From Neelides folsomi (lineage: Eukaryota; Arthropoda; Collembola; Neelipleona; Neelidae), in NCBI GenBank assembly GCA_034687125.1, contig JAQGBZ010000101.1:62001-126000 (forward strand): a stretch of 64,000 bases of DNA, in the 5' to 3' direction. A model generated the notes under the pieces. The model saw nothing but the letters and a program-made list of their open reading frames with translations. It had not been told where the DNA came from and ran no database searches. Numbering within the stretch: position 1 is the stretch's first letter; every line of letters begins with the position of its first letter. Of the stretch, positions 51,619-63,904 are shown piece by piece. The position numbers and the translations under genes are program-made.

Positions 51619-52119
51619 CAATTTTATTTAAAATTTTGATGTTATTTTATAAATTATTTTAATAAACACGTAAACTTTGTTGGAATTTTGACCTATTTAT
51701 TGAATAAATTCACATGATTAAATATGGACGGATTAAATAATGAAACAAATTAAATAAAGAAATAAGAAACGTCATATAAAGATTTGGAAATTATATTTTA
51801 AATCTCGAAGGCCGGGTTCTCTTTGTCTAGAAGGAATACATCATGGGAAGTTGAGACATTTGAATAATAATATTATTTTCATAACTTTGCGTCATTCATG
51901 TCATAATTATAGCGTTTCTTTTTACCGCTATAATACTTCTAAATACAACAGTTTATGTAAAATAGATAGTTGATATTATAAAAATTATATAAACGACGTC
52001 ATTTAATTAATAATTTATACAATATTTCATATATTAAAAATACGGATAAAATACAGAATAAGTGTAAATATGTATGAGATAAAGTTGAAAAACTATGTCA
52101 TTCAATATTAAAATTGAAA
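51619..52119. other. intergenic, upstream of sugar transporter A
   Basis: Promoter-containing interval between transporter A and the candidate secreted peptide gene. AT-rich, no motif assigned. Confidence 0.4.
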
Positions 52120-52466
52120 TCACCGCCAAAATAACTTTTTTGATTTTTTTGTGCTCCTATCGGCTATTAAGTTGATGCGATCGGCATTAAGACGACTTCC
52201 TGCGAGGGTCAAGTCATCAAGAATGCTTGCTAGTTCATATTCATCAAGTTCAGGAAGTGGCTGGTACGAAGCACCAAATGCGAATCCAATAAGCGCTACA
52301 AATACCTGTAAAAATGAAAAGCATTATTTTATGACAATCATTATTTTATTATGTATAGTATAGCAATGAAAATAACATTTATCATCGGATCTATTTTCTT
52401 TGTGTTCAATATAATATAAATAATATTTATCAATTTACGCACAAGGAAAAATATTGGATTTTTCAT
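52120..52466 (-). CDS. candidate small secreted peptide
   Basis: A minus-strand exon, 52305-52120 (acceptor TTTTTACAG), encodes VFVALIGFAFGASYQPLPE followed by a charged segment (DEYELASILDDLTL, RLNADRINLIADR) and a basic end (STKKSKKLFWR), then TGA. Joined in phase to a 24-base first exon, 52466-52443 (MKNPIFFL, donor GTGCGT), it gives a 69-residue pre-peptide with a good signal sequence cut near FGAS. The first exon is uncertain because its donor is atypical. The coding exon is less AT-rich than its surroundings. The mature part has no cysteines and a basic C-terminus. It could be a hormone-like or other secreted peptide; no known family is recognised. Confidence 0.4.
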
Positions 52467-55400
52467 AATGTTGATCGTTATAATCCCAATTTCATCAGCT
52501 TTATTTCTTTTGAGACGAAGTTCTTGATTGATAAAAATGGTTCAGTCTTAGGTTTTCTGGGAAATAAACTTCACTCAAATGGGATTGAACACAGGATTTG
52601 TTCCACAATTGATTATGACACGAGTGTTGAGAACTCGAAGAACCATAACTGGAAACGGAGCAAATAACTCGCCACTGATCTTGACAGAAATTCGATTAAC
52701 TTCTTATGTGCATTTTATAAAACTTAATTGATGATTGGATGAGTGTATATTCTCCTATCAAAATCGATTACACACATCCAACAAAATATTTACGACTGAT
52801 TGTGAGTAATATAAATCTTTTATGCTTTCTTCTTTTCTCTTGAGTCTCTCTATAAGTAAGTGGATTAACTCAACTGTTAATCATATTCCAAGAAATACCA
52901 AATATATCTGAATGGAGGTTTATGTTCAAGAAATAAATAACAATATGAAACTAAATCTATGCTTGCAGAAGGACCACTATAATTTTATTAAATATCAGCT
53001 AAAAATGCGTGTATTACGGAATAAATGTTTGATGTTCTCAAATAAGTACAGAGATAACGGCGAATCTCTTGCCACACTTCCTTATTTGTCTTTAAATTAC
53101 AAATGTGTCAATTTACTTGTGTATCAGCTTCGCATCATGTTTTTATATAAATTCTCATTGTACGAGTACTTATATTAACTTACAATATAGTATTAGTACA
53201 GGTATATGCTAGCGTATCTTGCTTGATGTTTGATACACTCACTCTAGCTAATAACACAACATAAGAAAGTACAACATGGACAGGTAGATAATTGGAATTT
53301 GCCTTTTGGTACTATGTACCTACGTTATACTGCTTATTGCTACTTTTGAAACAAAATTTTCATAAGAGGAGAAAACCGGGGTAGTTGCAAGAATCTTGTT
53401 TTGAACTTTTGATTTTTTCTTCGGACGCGGACGATAAATGTTTGTGGTTATACGTGTCACGTTAAAAGCTTGTATTATTTATTTGTAAACTCAGGAATTT
53501 AATTTATGCTAAAAACCACTACAGGTAGTTCTTAAACAGTAGGAGACCCTTAAAATTCCACAATGTGCCTAAAAGTTACGATTCAAAGATAACTCGTTAG
53601 CTTTAACTTTTACATTTAAACTAAAAAAATTCTCGAGGGGGATGGATGCTGCAAAATTTCTGTATAGATCGAATATTATGCCAACTATAAGGAAGATGTG
53701 ATCCAAACAAACTGTTGTAGACAGGTTTGAACAATGACATTTATTTTGTCTGAAACATGTAATATTAGATAATTACTTGCATAAATACGTACTTACTCTA
53801 TATGCCTAACTCGGTCTCAAAACATTATTTTAACATTAGAACATTCAAAAACTTAAAAACGAGAAAGTTCGGAAACTCATGAGTTATCAGTCGATGGCTT
53901 GCAATATCATCAAATCGTTTAATAGAGCGAGTAAATGAGTACTCTAAATAAAGAAATAATAATTCCACTAGAAATTCCGTGTATACAATTTTACAGTATT
54001 TTGTAGGTAGTAAAAAATAACCACGCACGGTTCCACACAAAAGTAGACTTTTTTTTAGTAAAGTAAGTAGGTATAAAGGTTTAGTTAAAATAAGTTTGCT
54101 ACCATTCCAAAACTTTCGTAATCCACACTGACATAATTATTCACGAAAATACTATATTATTTTTCAATCTACTGATACTGATAGACAGGATGAAGTTGAT
54201 TTGATTAAAAATGAAACTTCTTCCTAGTATAATCAAATGTTAGAATATTTGGATTCCTTTCTCTAAAGATCGATGAAAATTTCGTAAGTAACATCGAAGT
54301 TAATTTTTGATGATGATTATTGGATTGCTTATAACTCTATGCAAATATGTTTTACGAATGAAGATATGATACTGCTAAATGCGAGATTCGCACTACTTCT
54401 GTCCTTACATATTATAATATAATTACTTACTAACATAAATAGTACATACCATTTACGTATGTATTAATGTAACTACTACATGTCTGTACATACCATACTT
54501 TGCGTGCCTATACTTATTCATAGTTAGAATATGTAATTCAGTTCATATTGCATTGCATAGATTTGACAGATGAATGATCCGAAGCTTTATAAAAGCAGGA
54601 TGAAAAGGATGAAATTGTGGAATTGTTAACTTCCCTTTGAATAAACTTCTCTCTCTGCTCAAGGTGAATTATGGAAAAGTTTAAAGGAGAGAATTTCCGA
54701 GTGGAACTTTTCTCTTGTCAATTATTGAAATGTGGCTGAACCATAAGATTTTCTCGCTCTCTGATCATCGGCTAAGCGTGCTTAAAACTTACAGAACTCT
54801 CTTTATAAATTTCAAAGAACTCGCTCCGTTACACAAATTAACTTAACTAACATTACTTTGCAGATATGAATAACTTAGATTTAATTTACGATTCAAAGAA
54901 GAGAAATCCTTAAATATCCTAATTAAATAATATATTATAGTATACTGATAGTTAAAGATTATAAAGACTAACATTAAGTATATTAGTGTATGTCAAATGT
55001 AACATGTATTTTAGGTAATATTGGTATAATACCATTTATTTGTAATATTACGCAAAATCTATTTTATGTGTAAAATAAATATATTGCAGTATAAATTAAT
55101 GTAGAGTACGTTCCATTTATTTTTCAAATAGATTTTGTGCCTCTGTGATTTTTTTATTTAATTAAAATAAAGTGCACATGAATATCAGGAATGTATGTAA
55201 GAGAGAGAAATGGTCACGACCGCACTTTAAATTTTATTGAGATTAAAAAGTTGATTTTCATTGATTTTGAATGGAATGCTTTTCAATTACATGAAAATGG
55301 AAATGGAAGTTGGAAAGTGAATATTCATTCCCATGTTAGAATGTAGTTTAATAATGACCCAGGAGTTTTCACGTCAATGATTGTGAAGGGCAAAATGAAA

Positions 55401-56123
55401 AATGTAAATTGTTTAAAATTTGAAACTGGATGGAAGTGGGAAAAGATGGGTTTTACGGCCAAGTTTTATGGAGTCGGATTGATTCACCGATGGGACATTG
55501 ATTTGAGGAGAGAGTGATAGCGAGTTGGAGATGATTTGTATTTTGAGTGTGCAGTGTGGAGCCCATTAGAGTTCCCATTAGATCCACTCTCGTCTTCAAT
55601 AAAGCCCATTAGACCGAAGGACCGGCAAAGGAGAGGAATTGAGCGACAGCCGGATATAATGAACCCGATTTATGAGACCCGTTCTTCGCTAATAGAAGCC
55701 CTTATCTCAATATCTCCCTTTGGAAATCCACTCCATTTAATTGACACTCATTCTCCTTATCATGAAACTTTATTCCAAGACATTGAACCAGAACCGATTC
55801 TTCCTTGATAAAAACAATCAACGCAGAACGCGCGTCCATTAACCAAAGTAGGCAGGAATCGTGATAAAAAAAGCTCAACATTTTATGTGTCAATTTATTA
55901 AGTTTCAATAGGTTCTTTGAATATCACACTTTTAATAACGATATCTTTTGGCAATTTTCAAAATTATTTTAAAAAGCACATGATAAACAACATTAATAAA
56001 AAGTGAAAGCTATGATGAAGTATGAATGATTACAAAAATTCATGGAAAATTCATAACTTGAACTTCCTATGTAACGAATATAAAATGAGTCAAAAGTGTA
56101 ACATTTTTTACAAAATTGATTTA
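52467..56123. other. intergenic, 3.7 kb
   Basis: Mostly AT-rich. A less AT-rich 300 bases at about 55500-55810 holds a 90-codon plus-strand frame without ATG at its head or splice support. No gene or complete repeat is supported before the pogo-like element at 56124. Confidence 0.4.
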
Positions 56124-57581
56124 CCGTTATTGTTCGAAAAAGTGCCCGGGCGTTCATTTAAAAATCAGAGGCTCACCACCGGCGTTTATTCGAGCCCGGC
56201 GTTCATTCGAGCTCCGGCGCTCTTTAAAAATATGTAATTAAAAATGCTTAAAGGTTTTTAAACTATATATTTATTAATCAGAATCATCAGTTAAAATTTC
56301 ATAGTCGTGTTCGCTTTCCAAAACCCCAAATTCATTCTCATTAAAGGAGAATGAAGTTGGGATTTTGGGATCTTCTTCATCCTCTTCTTCATCAAGGATG
56401 ACTACTTCTTGATTAGCTTCATCTCGGAATTTTTGAAGTAAATTTCGACCGTCGTGGCATTTTTGATCTTTAAAACAATTTATTAAATGATCCTCTTGCC
56501 CATAATTGGATGTTGTGATTCCACAAATCTTAAATGATTTTAAAATTAAATCATTCGGAATAGAGTCCCATGCTGCCTTAATCCACTCAGTCAAGTGAAG
56601 GTGCTTTAAGTCTTCCGCCAGTTGTGAAGCTTTTGTTTTCTTCATCTGCCATCCATGAATCGTACGATTCGGTCATACGCTGTATAAAAGGTTTGTTCCA
56701 AGACACGTCAGGAGGTTGAACATATTTGGTGCATCCACCAGGGATAGTAACCATTATACTATTAAATTGTTTGAAGTGGTTTTTGACGTCTTTATCAATG
56801 TGACAACGATAGCTGTCCCAAACTAACATTCTTTTGGTAAAATCCATTTTACCATAAACAAGATCAAGCTATTTCTTAGTCAATTCTGAATTTATCCATC
56901 CATTTTTACTCGTAGCGACAACTCCTTTCACCGATTGGAGTTCTTTCATTTTTCTAATTGACCCTAAAATAAAATAAATCATTAATATCCAATTAACTAT
57001 ATGTACATTTAAATTATTTTTATTCACAAAAGTATCAAATTATATTTTACCTTTAAATATAATGAATGGCTTTATTTTTGTTCCTTCTCCTTTCGCTGCT
57101 AAAATGAGATTTCTCATGACCGGATGTTCTGATGCTAACTTCTTTTGCTCCCTTTTTCTCCACCGTTGAATTAACAAGAGAAGTTTCATCCATTGAAATT
57201 ATATTTAAGTCGTCATTTGTACTTCTGTTTCATCTGTAATGTATGTCCAACAAAAGAAACCAATTTTGGAATAAGTTCTTTTTATGACACTGTAGTTCCT
57301 CTTCTGAGTGAAAGGTCATTGCGCTTCATGAATTTTCTCACCCAATCATCAGAAGCTTTAAAAGGTTGGTCTTTTGTGTAAAATTTTGGTTATCGGCAAA
57401 ATCGGAATTGAAATTAAATTTTAGCGCAATATGACAAATTTACATATTATCTGTATAATTAACGAGCAACATTTAGCATTACATAGACCCGGCGTTCTTT
57501 AGAGCTCCGGCGCTCTTTTAAATTCTCAATGTTTACCCACGGCGCTCTTTCGAACCCCAGCGCTTTATCGAACAATAACGG
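56124..57581 (-). mobile_element. pogo-like DNA transposon, decayed
   Basis: The ends are inverted repeats, CCGTTATTGTTCGA at the left and its complement at the right, each flanked by TA (56122-56123 and 57582-57583), the pogo/mariner target duplication. The interior carries the transposase pseudogene on the minus strand. Next to both ends lie GC-rich repeats of a CGGCGTTCATTCGAGC-type unit (about four per end, 56146-56228 and 57488-57570), which stand out in AT-rich DNA and could be transposase-binding sites. At 1458 bases the element is near full length for a small pogo-type copy but is not functional. Confidence 0.82.
56274..57400 (-). pseudogene. pogo-family transposase pseudogene
   Basis: Reading the minus strand, pieces in changing frames match the pogo/Tigger plan. 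A CENP-B-type helix-turn-helix end (DDWVRKFMKRNDLSLRRGTTVS) is followed by the first catalytic region (ISMDETS), a middle piece (AAKGEGTKIKPFIIF), the region with the second Asp (LVWDSYRCHIDKDVKNHFKQ, then IPGGCTKYVQPPDVSWNKPF), and a C-terminus with an acidic tail ending at 56274. At least two frame changes (near 57095 and near 56640) and in-frame stops (one just upstream of 56847) interrupt it. It lies wholly inside the TA-flanked element. Confidence 0.75.
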
Positions 57582-58117
57582 TACTTAACCATGTTGCAAA
57601 AGAGAGGATATTAGTTTTCGGTGGTTGGTCAAAATATTGCTTAATGAGATGTTAGGCATGGCGCATATTAACGCAAAATACCCATTGAATGATTTAGAAA
57701 TAGATATAGGCAAGATTGGCCACATTTCCTTATTAAGATAAAAATCTTTCGATACCTATTATGGTAAGTATGCTAAATAAGATAGATTTATTTATTAGAC
57801 TAGAAATACATATTTAACATCGTTAAATGGTGTTAACATGAGAAAATTCTAAAATAGTCATAAAACTAAAAGCATTTTAATTATAGTCAAAGGTGTCAAA
57901 AAGTGTTAATTAAGAAATCTCTATTTGTTCCTACAATCTAAAATACGCTATTGTAGTAGCATTGTACAAGGTATGTTTAATGATAATAACGATAGTTGGT
58001 TAGTAATTTAACTTTTGGGTTGGTAAGACGGATTGCATGAAATGGAGTGAGGATGTTTAAATAAGGACAAGTTAAATTATGTCTTAAAAAGAGTATAAGA
58101 GTAAATTGAATAAAAAT
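57582..58117. other. intergenic, downstream of sugar transporter B
   Basis: AT-rich spacer between the pogo-like element and the transporter B stop codon. Nothing recognised. Confidence 0.5.
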
Positions 58118-61100
58118 TCACAGAGCTTCAGGTTGGTCTGTTTTGTTAAATATCAGTTGGATTTCATCCAAAGTCTTTCCTTTTGTTTCAGGAACACAGA
58201 AATAAACAACGAAAAGGGCAACGAGGCAAAATGTCCCAAAGAGCCAATATCCTCCATCTTCTCCCAAAAGACTCATTAAGTCTTGGAAGACGAGCGTCAC
58301 GACAAAGCCAAGGATCCATCTTGTGATTGTAACGATTCCGGAAGCTGTTCCCTTTACATGTCCCGGGAGTATTTCTCCCATAATGAGCCAAGGAATCGGC
58401 CCAAAGCCAATAGAGAAAGCCACGACGTAAACGACGAGGGAGGCGAGTGGGAGCCAACCAAGACCTTCAGGCCCAACATCTCCGTTCATCTTCTTCAAAT
58501 GAAAAAATAAACCCATCGTGCCCAGCGAGAGAACCATAAAGAAGGCCGAGATGAAAAGGAGGAACCGACGGCCGCTTCGATCCACGACCAATGCGGCTGT
58601 TGTTGTCGCGGCCTTTAATTGTTATTACATGGGTCCAATTAGGTTAATACTCCTGTCAATAAATTATTCTAATGGGAACTACTTTTCCGTGTTTAATTAA
58701 TTAAAATGCTTGGAACATACCACTTGAATAATTCCTACAATGTTCGTGCTGAGATTCTCGTTAATTTCTGACCCGGACGAGCGGAAGATGTCGACGGTGT
58801 AAAACATGACCGCATCAATTCCAGAAAGCTGCTGAAATGCCATCAGGGCCACACCGATCAACAATGGCTTGAGGACGGGCGAAGTTGTGAAATCTCTCCA
58901 GCTACCTTTTTTCGCATGGCTATCATCCACACTTTTGACCATCTGCGAAACATGGTCCATCGGGGTTAGATTAATTAAGAAAGTTTCGAAAGTTGTGATA
59001 TGAAAAGATGAAAAACCTCCGAAAGTTCTTCTTCCACTTGTTGAGAAGAGGAAGCGCCCCGGAGCCAACAAAGAGCCACGCTGGCTTCTGCCTCTTTCCC
59101 TTTCTCCAACAAATATCTCGGGGATTCCGGAACAAACATCATAAGTAAATGGGTAGCCAGCGGGATTGCTCCACAAGCCAAAGCCTGTATGCTCCAACTC
59201 GCATACGTCCCAATAAGAAATCTACAATTTAATATGATGTAATCTTCATAAACATTTATATGTACTTTTCCATCATTTGTAAAGAAGTAGGGAAAGTTCA
59301 AAAAGGATAGAATTCTGCCTTGATTCTGAGTTGTGGGACTCTTTTACATGCCTTATGGCTGTTCAAAAATGTCTGGTAGAAACTTGGGCAAATAACTTTA
59401 AAATATTTACACAGTAGATCATATTAACTTCGACTTCCAGTCTGTTGGTATAACTTAAATTGAACTTCCAAAGCGGACAAAATACAAATATGTTTAACTA
59501 TATTTACATTCGCATTTGTAAGGTACGAGTATCTGACAATGATACATACACTATAGTTATACGTTGGCTTTAACCAAATTCTCCATATACTTACCAGGTA
59601 GTTAGTATACAGTTAATGTATATGGTTTACAGTTACATTTACATAAAAGCGAAAAATCATTAGAACAAATTGGAAGGGGAATTCAATTGATGAAAGTTCT
59701 CGTTCTAGAAATACTTTACAGCCACATTGTGGTTTCAAAAATTGTCGGGGAAGAATAGATATATGGGTTTGTGTGTTTTGTGAGTATTCGGTCTAAGTGT
59801 GTTGATTTACATGTAGAGGATGCCGACAGTAAGCATCATGTCAAATCCAGACGCCAAAGCTCCACGAATTTTGCGATCCGCCGTTTCCGTAATGTAAACG
59901 GGAGTTGCGATCGAATAAGCACCAGCGCAGAACCCTTTCAAGAATCAAAATTCAGATCCATCATGAAAACCTCCTACACTTTTTTCTCTTTATTTCGCAC
60001 TTCCCCATTTCTTTCGACTTTAATGCTGAACATTGAGAAGGACTCAAGTTAGAAATTGACTCTAAAAGTAATCCCTTCCTCCCGCCTGATAACTTTCTCC
60101 TACTTTCGATCCTCCGACTCTTCATATCTCCCTCGATGGAAATTCCGCGTTTCAATTGGCCTACAAGAGTTCTCTTTACTATTTAATAGCACATGCATAA
60201 GTACTTCCAACCATGCATAATTTATAAGATTTCATAGAATATTGAATTTCGAGTCTTTTGAAGAAGAATGTCAAGTGAATGAAATAATATCTTTAGGCCA
60301 CTTTGTGAATATCTACTGTACAGACTCAAGAATTTCTTCTCTTGCTCCATCAAAAGAGACTTCAAGTCTACGTGAAATAAAACTCTTTTTGGTATCCTTT
60401 CTCCTAACCTACTAGGAAATGGTAATCTTATGACGTGTTCCATATTTCATTTACTGTTACATCGAGGAAGTCTGGAAAGTTTCACATCAAGTCTCTGGAT
60501 CGCATTTCGCAAGGGTAAAAGTTCCACATGTTTAGTATTCAAAACAAGGAATGGGGAAATCCCTGGGAAGATCTGAAATTTCTCTCCTTGGCGAGAGCGC
60601 AAAGGGACAAAGAGATCTAATACTTACTTTAGCTTATTTCCTATCCACATATCTCTGAGAAGTTTTAAAGCGGAAAAGCTAGTTTATATTCCAAATCATC
60701 CACCTTGCCATTTCATAACCATTAATGGAAAGTTTTCTCTAATAACAGGATTTTCGGGTACCTGGAGAAAGTATTCGTATGCAAATGAAATATAGGAGAT
60801 TTGGAACTTACCAGTAACAAATCTCCCGACATAAATCATGAGGATGTTTTGTGCAAATGCGATGAGGAGCCAACCACCGACGAAAGGAGCTGTGAGAATC
60901 AGCATGCTCATCCTCCGACCAAACTTCTCGATCCCCCACCCCGCAAATGGACACGAAAACACGGCTCCCAACTAAATAAGTACATGAGTATAAAAGCCTT
61001 TACTCTGGTGAGACCCCTAATGCTCTTGAGATTTATACGTGCTATCCTATTTCACTGTGTGATCAATTGAATTATCGGCTTATCGGCTAAGGTTCTTCAC

Positions 61101-63054
61101 AATGGGTATGGAGAAATGGGGGTTTCATAACTTTCCATTACTCACTGTCATGATGGAACCAATCCAGGATTCTTCACTTTTGCTGATTTTGCCAATTTGC
61201 CCACTCTCTCTTAAATCCGGCAGTGCTGTGGCGGTCCATGATAACACAGCTCCGAGAGCAAATGCCCCGAAATTCGCTAAATTTGCAAAATAGGAATATA
61301 GCATGCGTACATAAATGTTTTATGCTTAATAATATACTTTTCATATTATTAACTAACAAAAATTTATGGATTAATGAATTATATACGCAAAACATATCTA
61401 CTATACTATATTTATTAATATTAATATTGGTAGGCAAATAATATTATCTGTGCTACCTAATACAGACAATATTAGTAAAGTACGGTTGGTATGTACAGGG
61501 AAGGCCATAAGTAACGCACGATTAGGTAACCGTGAATACGTAAAATCGTGCGTTACTTATGGCCCTCCTGTATGTAGGATATACTATTTATTTTATATGA
61601 GAACAAAGTATCTGTATATGTGTGTACTATTTACACAAATATACCGTCATATCAATATAAAATCAAAAGATGAAAATCCTTAGAGATTTATTTATAATAC
61701 ATGCGTGCACATAGTACTTTATATAATATAAATGATGTCGTCTTATTATTACTTTTATTAATGTTTAACAAATTTATTAAACATCTGTGGCTTGCATTGT
61801 GGTCTAATGCTGGTTATACATAGAATGCTAAACTAACATTAAGGAATTATGAAAACTCATTAGTATATTATTTTAAACAATTACATATAAATATTGTATG
61901 TGAATATTCAAACAAAAATATGCTTATTAAATATTATTATGTTTATGGGCATTTGAATGACTGAGTTATTGTTATTATTTATCCTACTGACCTGCAAGTG
62001 CAGCGAATATTTGAGGACATCTGCTTGGTTTAAAAATCACATTTTCACAGTCAGTAGAAAGTTCCTTTTCTTGGGAAACTTTTGAATTAGAAAGGGAATC
62101 CAGTGAAGAGTTTTTGAAAGAAATGTTGAATTCTCCGATTTCGGAGGGCTGAATTTCGTGTTTTCCGCCCATCCTGGTCCCGTTGAATTGGAATTTTGCG
62201 TTCGGATTCGGTGCAGAGACGGTCGATTCATAAGAACGAGTCTCTCGTTTCCTTTCTTCACCTTTGGTTAAGGCAGTAATTTTATCATCCTTTTGGCATG
62301 GTTGTGCCAAAAGATAATCAGTTTGCTTTGCACTATGCAGACTACCATCAATGTAATCTACAATGTGACTCATTGTTGTAATTTCCTTACTAATTTTATC
62401 GATTGAAGTTGAAGGTTGCAGAAGTGTTTCGATTTCACCTTCGTCAAGCTTTTTTCCATCCAAAGCACATCTACATAAAAATATAACAAAGAATACATTT
62501 AAATTAAAATACTGTGTGATTCTATTTTATATCTTGATAATTGATATACCGAGAGGCAGAACACTTTCGCATTAATTTATATTCATAGAATTCCAAACTA
62601 CGTAGTTGAAATTCATAACTTTATGTAATTGATAGTTTGCATGCATTTTATAGCGTCTTTTGTTAGATCTAGCAGTATATAGTAGTTACTTTATATATTT
62701 TGTGAATAATTTAAAGGATCGCTAAATCTTTTTGAAAAGCAAAGGGCTTCAGGATCTCTAATACGGATATATTATGTGGGAAATATTATATAATACTCTG
62801 ATACAGATAATATACCTTATACTTAACTAATATATTTATTATATTTTATAGAACAGGAGGTATTACAGATAAATAGTTATAAAAAAACTAGATATACTTT
62901 TGTGCATATATTGTTATATTGTACTACCTATTACAAATTTATGGATATAAATAAACATCTAGCATTATCAGTTTGGTATATAATAATAATAATATAAAGT
63001 ATTAAAATCCTACCTGTAATATTTATATTGCCCGAGACTGACACCGTAAGCCAT
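58118..63054 (-). CDS. Tret1-like facilitative sugar (trehalose) transporter B with long N-terminal tail
   Basis: Eight exons in phase: 63054-63014, 62470-61992, 61276-61146, 60971-60812, 59934-59811, 59221-59017, 58942-58721 and 58612-58118, giving 618 residues. The first ~173 residues are a polar cytoplasmic tail ([13 protein letters not shown]... with many Ser/Thr and Lys). Twelve membrane spans follow, with [61 protein letters not shown] and [12 protein letters not shown], the MFS sugar porter signature. Exons of 131 and 160 bases have the same lengths and phases as in transporter A, but later introns differ (A has one 475-base exon where B is cut). Substrate is probably trehalose or glucose. 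The first exon reads into the second through AG|A and has a good start context. Confidence 0.87.
61496..61570. mobile_element. 75-base MITE with mariner-like ends
   Basis: The unit is almost wholly palindromic: CAGGGAAGGCCATAAGTAAC at the left and its near-complement (GTTACTTATGGCCCTCCTG) at the right, with ~30-base arms extending into CGCACGATT and a short centre. TA flanks both ends (61494-61495 and 61571-61572). The outer CAGGG-GGCC resembles the ends of the mariner derivative at 15414-15944. It lies in an intron of sugar transporter B. Confidence 0.75.
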
Positions 63055-63904
63055 GTTGAGAACAGGAAAGAAATCTACCAATAAAATTTTAATCAATAAA
63101 AACAAAATGATTCTAATAGTACAAATATGTTATCTTAATGTCTTAAAAGTTGTCTCGTTCTTGTATTGTTAGAATAAATATTTATCATGATAACTGAATT
63201 AAGAGAACAATAAGATGTTTTCAGTTTATGCAACCATACTCATTTTTCACATTGTTGTTAATGACAGAATGAAAATTATTTATTATTGTTAGATCAATGA
63301 AAGCTATTTAAGTAAATCTATTAAGCATTCATGGTCATTTATAAATTCACAATGCATCAATATTTACAAGTTGGGGTAAATTCAATCTTGATAAGTAAGC
63401 GTAAATAAATAATAAAATCGGAAAGTTTGAAGTATTTACTCAACCTAGCCCCCAAAATTCTGGACATGATAAGTTGAAAGTGTAATGTGCATTATGAATA
63501 TTATGAATTTATGAATAGGCACTTGAAAGAGCAAATATGATTGAGTTATTCAATAACAAACCAAAATGTTATGAATGGATAGAATGAATGACAATGAATG
63601 AGATTGAGAAAAAAGATAAAGAGAGAAAAATGAGAATTGTTCGTTTCCAGTAAATGTTAAATTATTAATTATTAATTAGACATTTTCACTTCCTCTAATG
63701 GAGAAAGAATGACAAATAAAGAGGAGTACATCAAGCAGTGTGTGATTCTCCATAATGGGACAGAAATGTATCGAATGAATGTAATCGTGAGAGCGATTTG
63801 ATTTGGTGCTATAAATCAACTGTTTCTGAACCCAGTGTTTCCTCATAAATAAATGCATAAAGCAAAAGGGCGTGTTGGGAGTTGAAGTTGGCGAGTGAGC
63901 GGTA
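63055..63904. promoter_or_regulatory. divergent upstream region of transporter B and the edge gene
   Basis: 850 bases between the start of transporter B (minus) and the ATG at 63905 (plus). The last ~100 bases are less AT-rich. Promoters for both genes are expected here; no motif can be assigned. Confidence 0.35.

Noticed and set aside
52912-53178. 88-codon plus-strand frame
   Set aside because: AT-driven composition (many Asn, Lys, Tyr, Leu), no domain and no splice context.
55531-55808. 90-codon plus-strand frame in a less AT-rich patch
   Set aside because: It begins at TTG without a good ATG, shows no domain, and has no splice partners; kept only as a note on composition.
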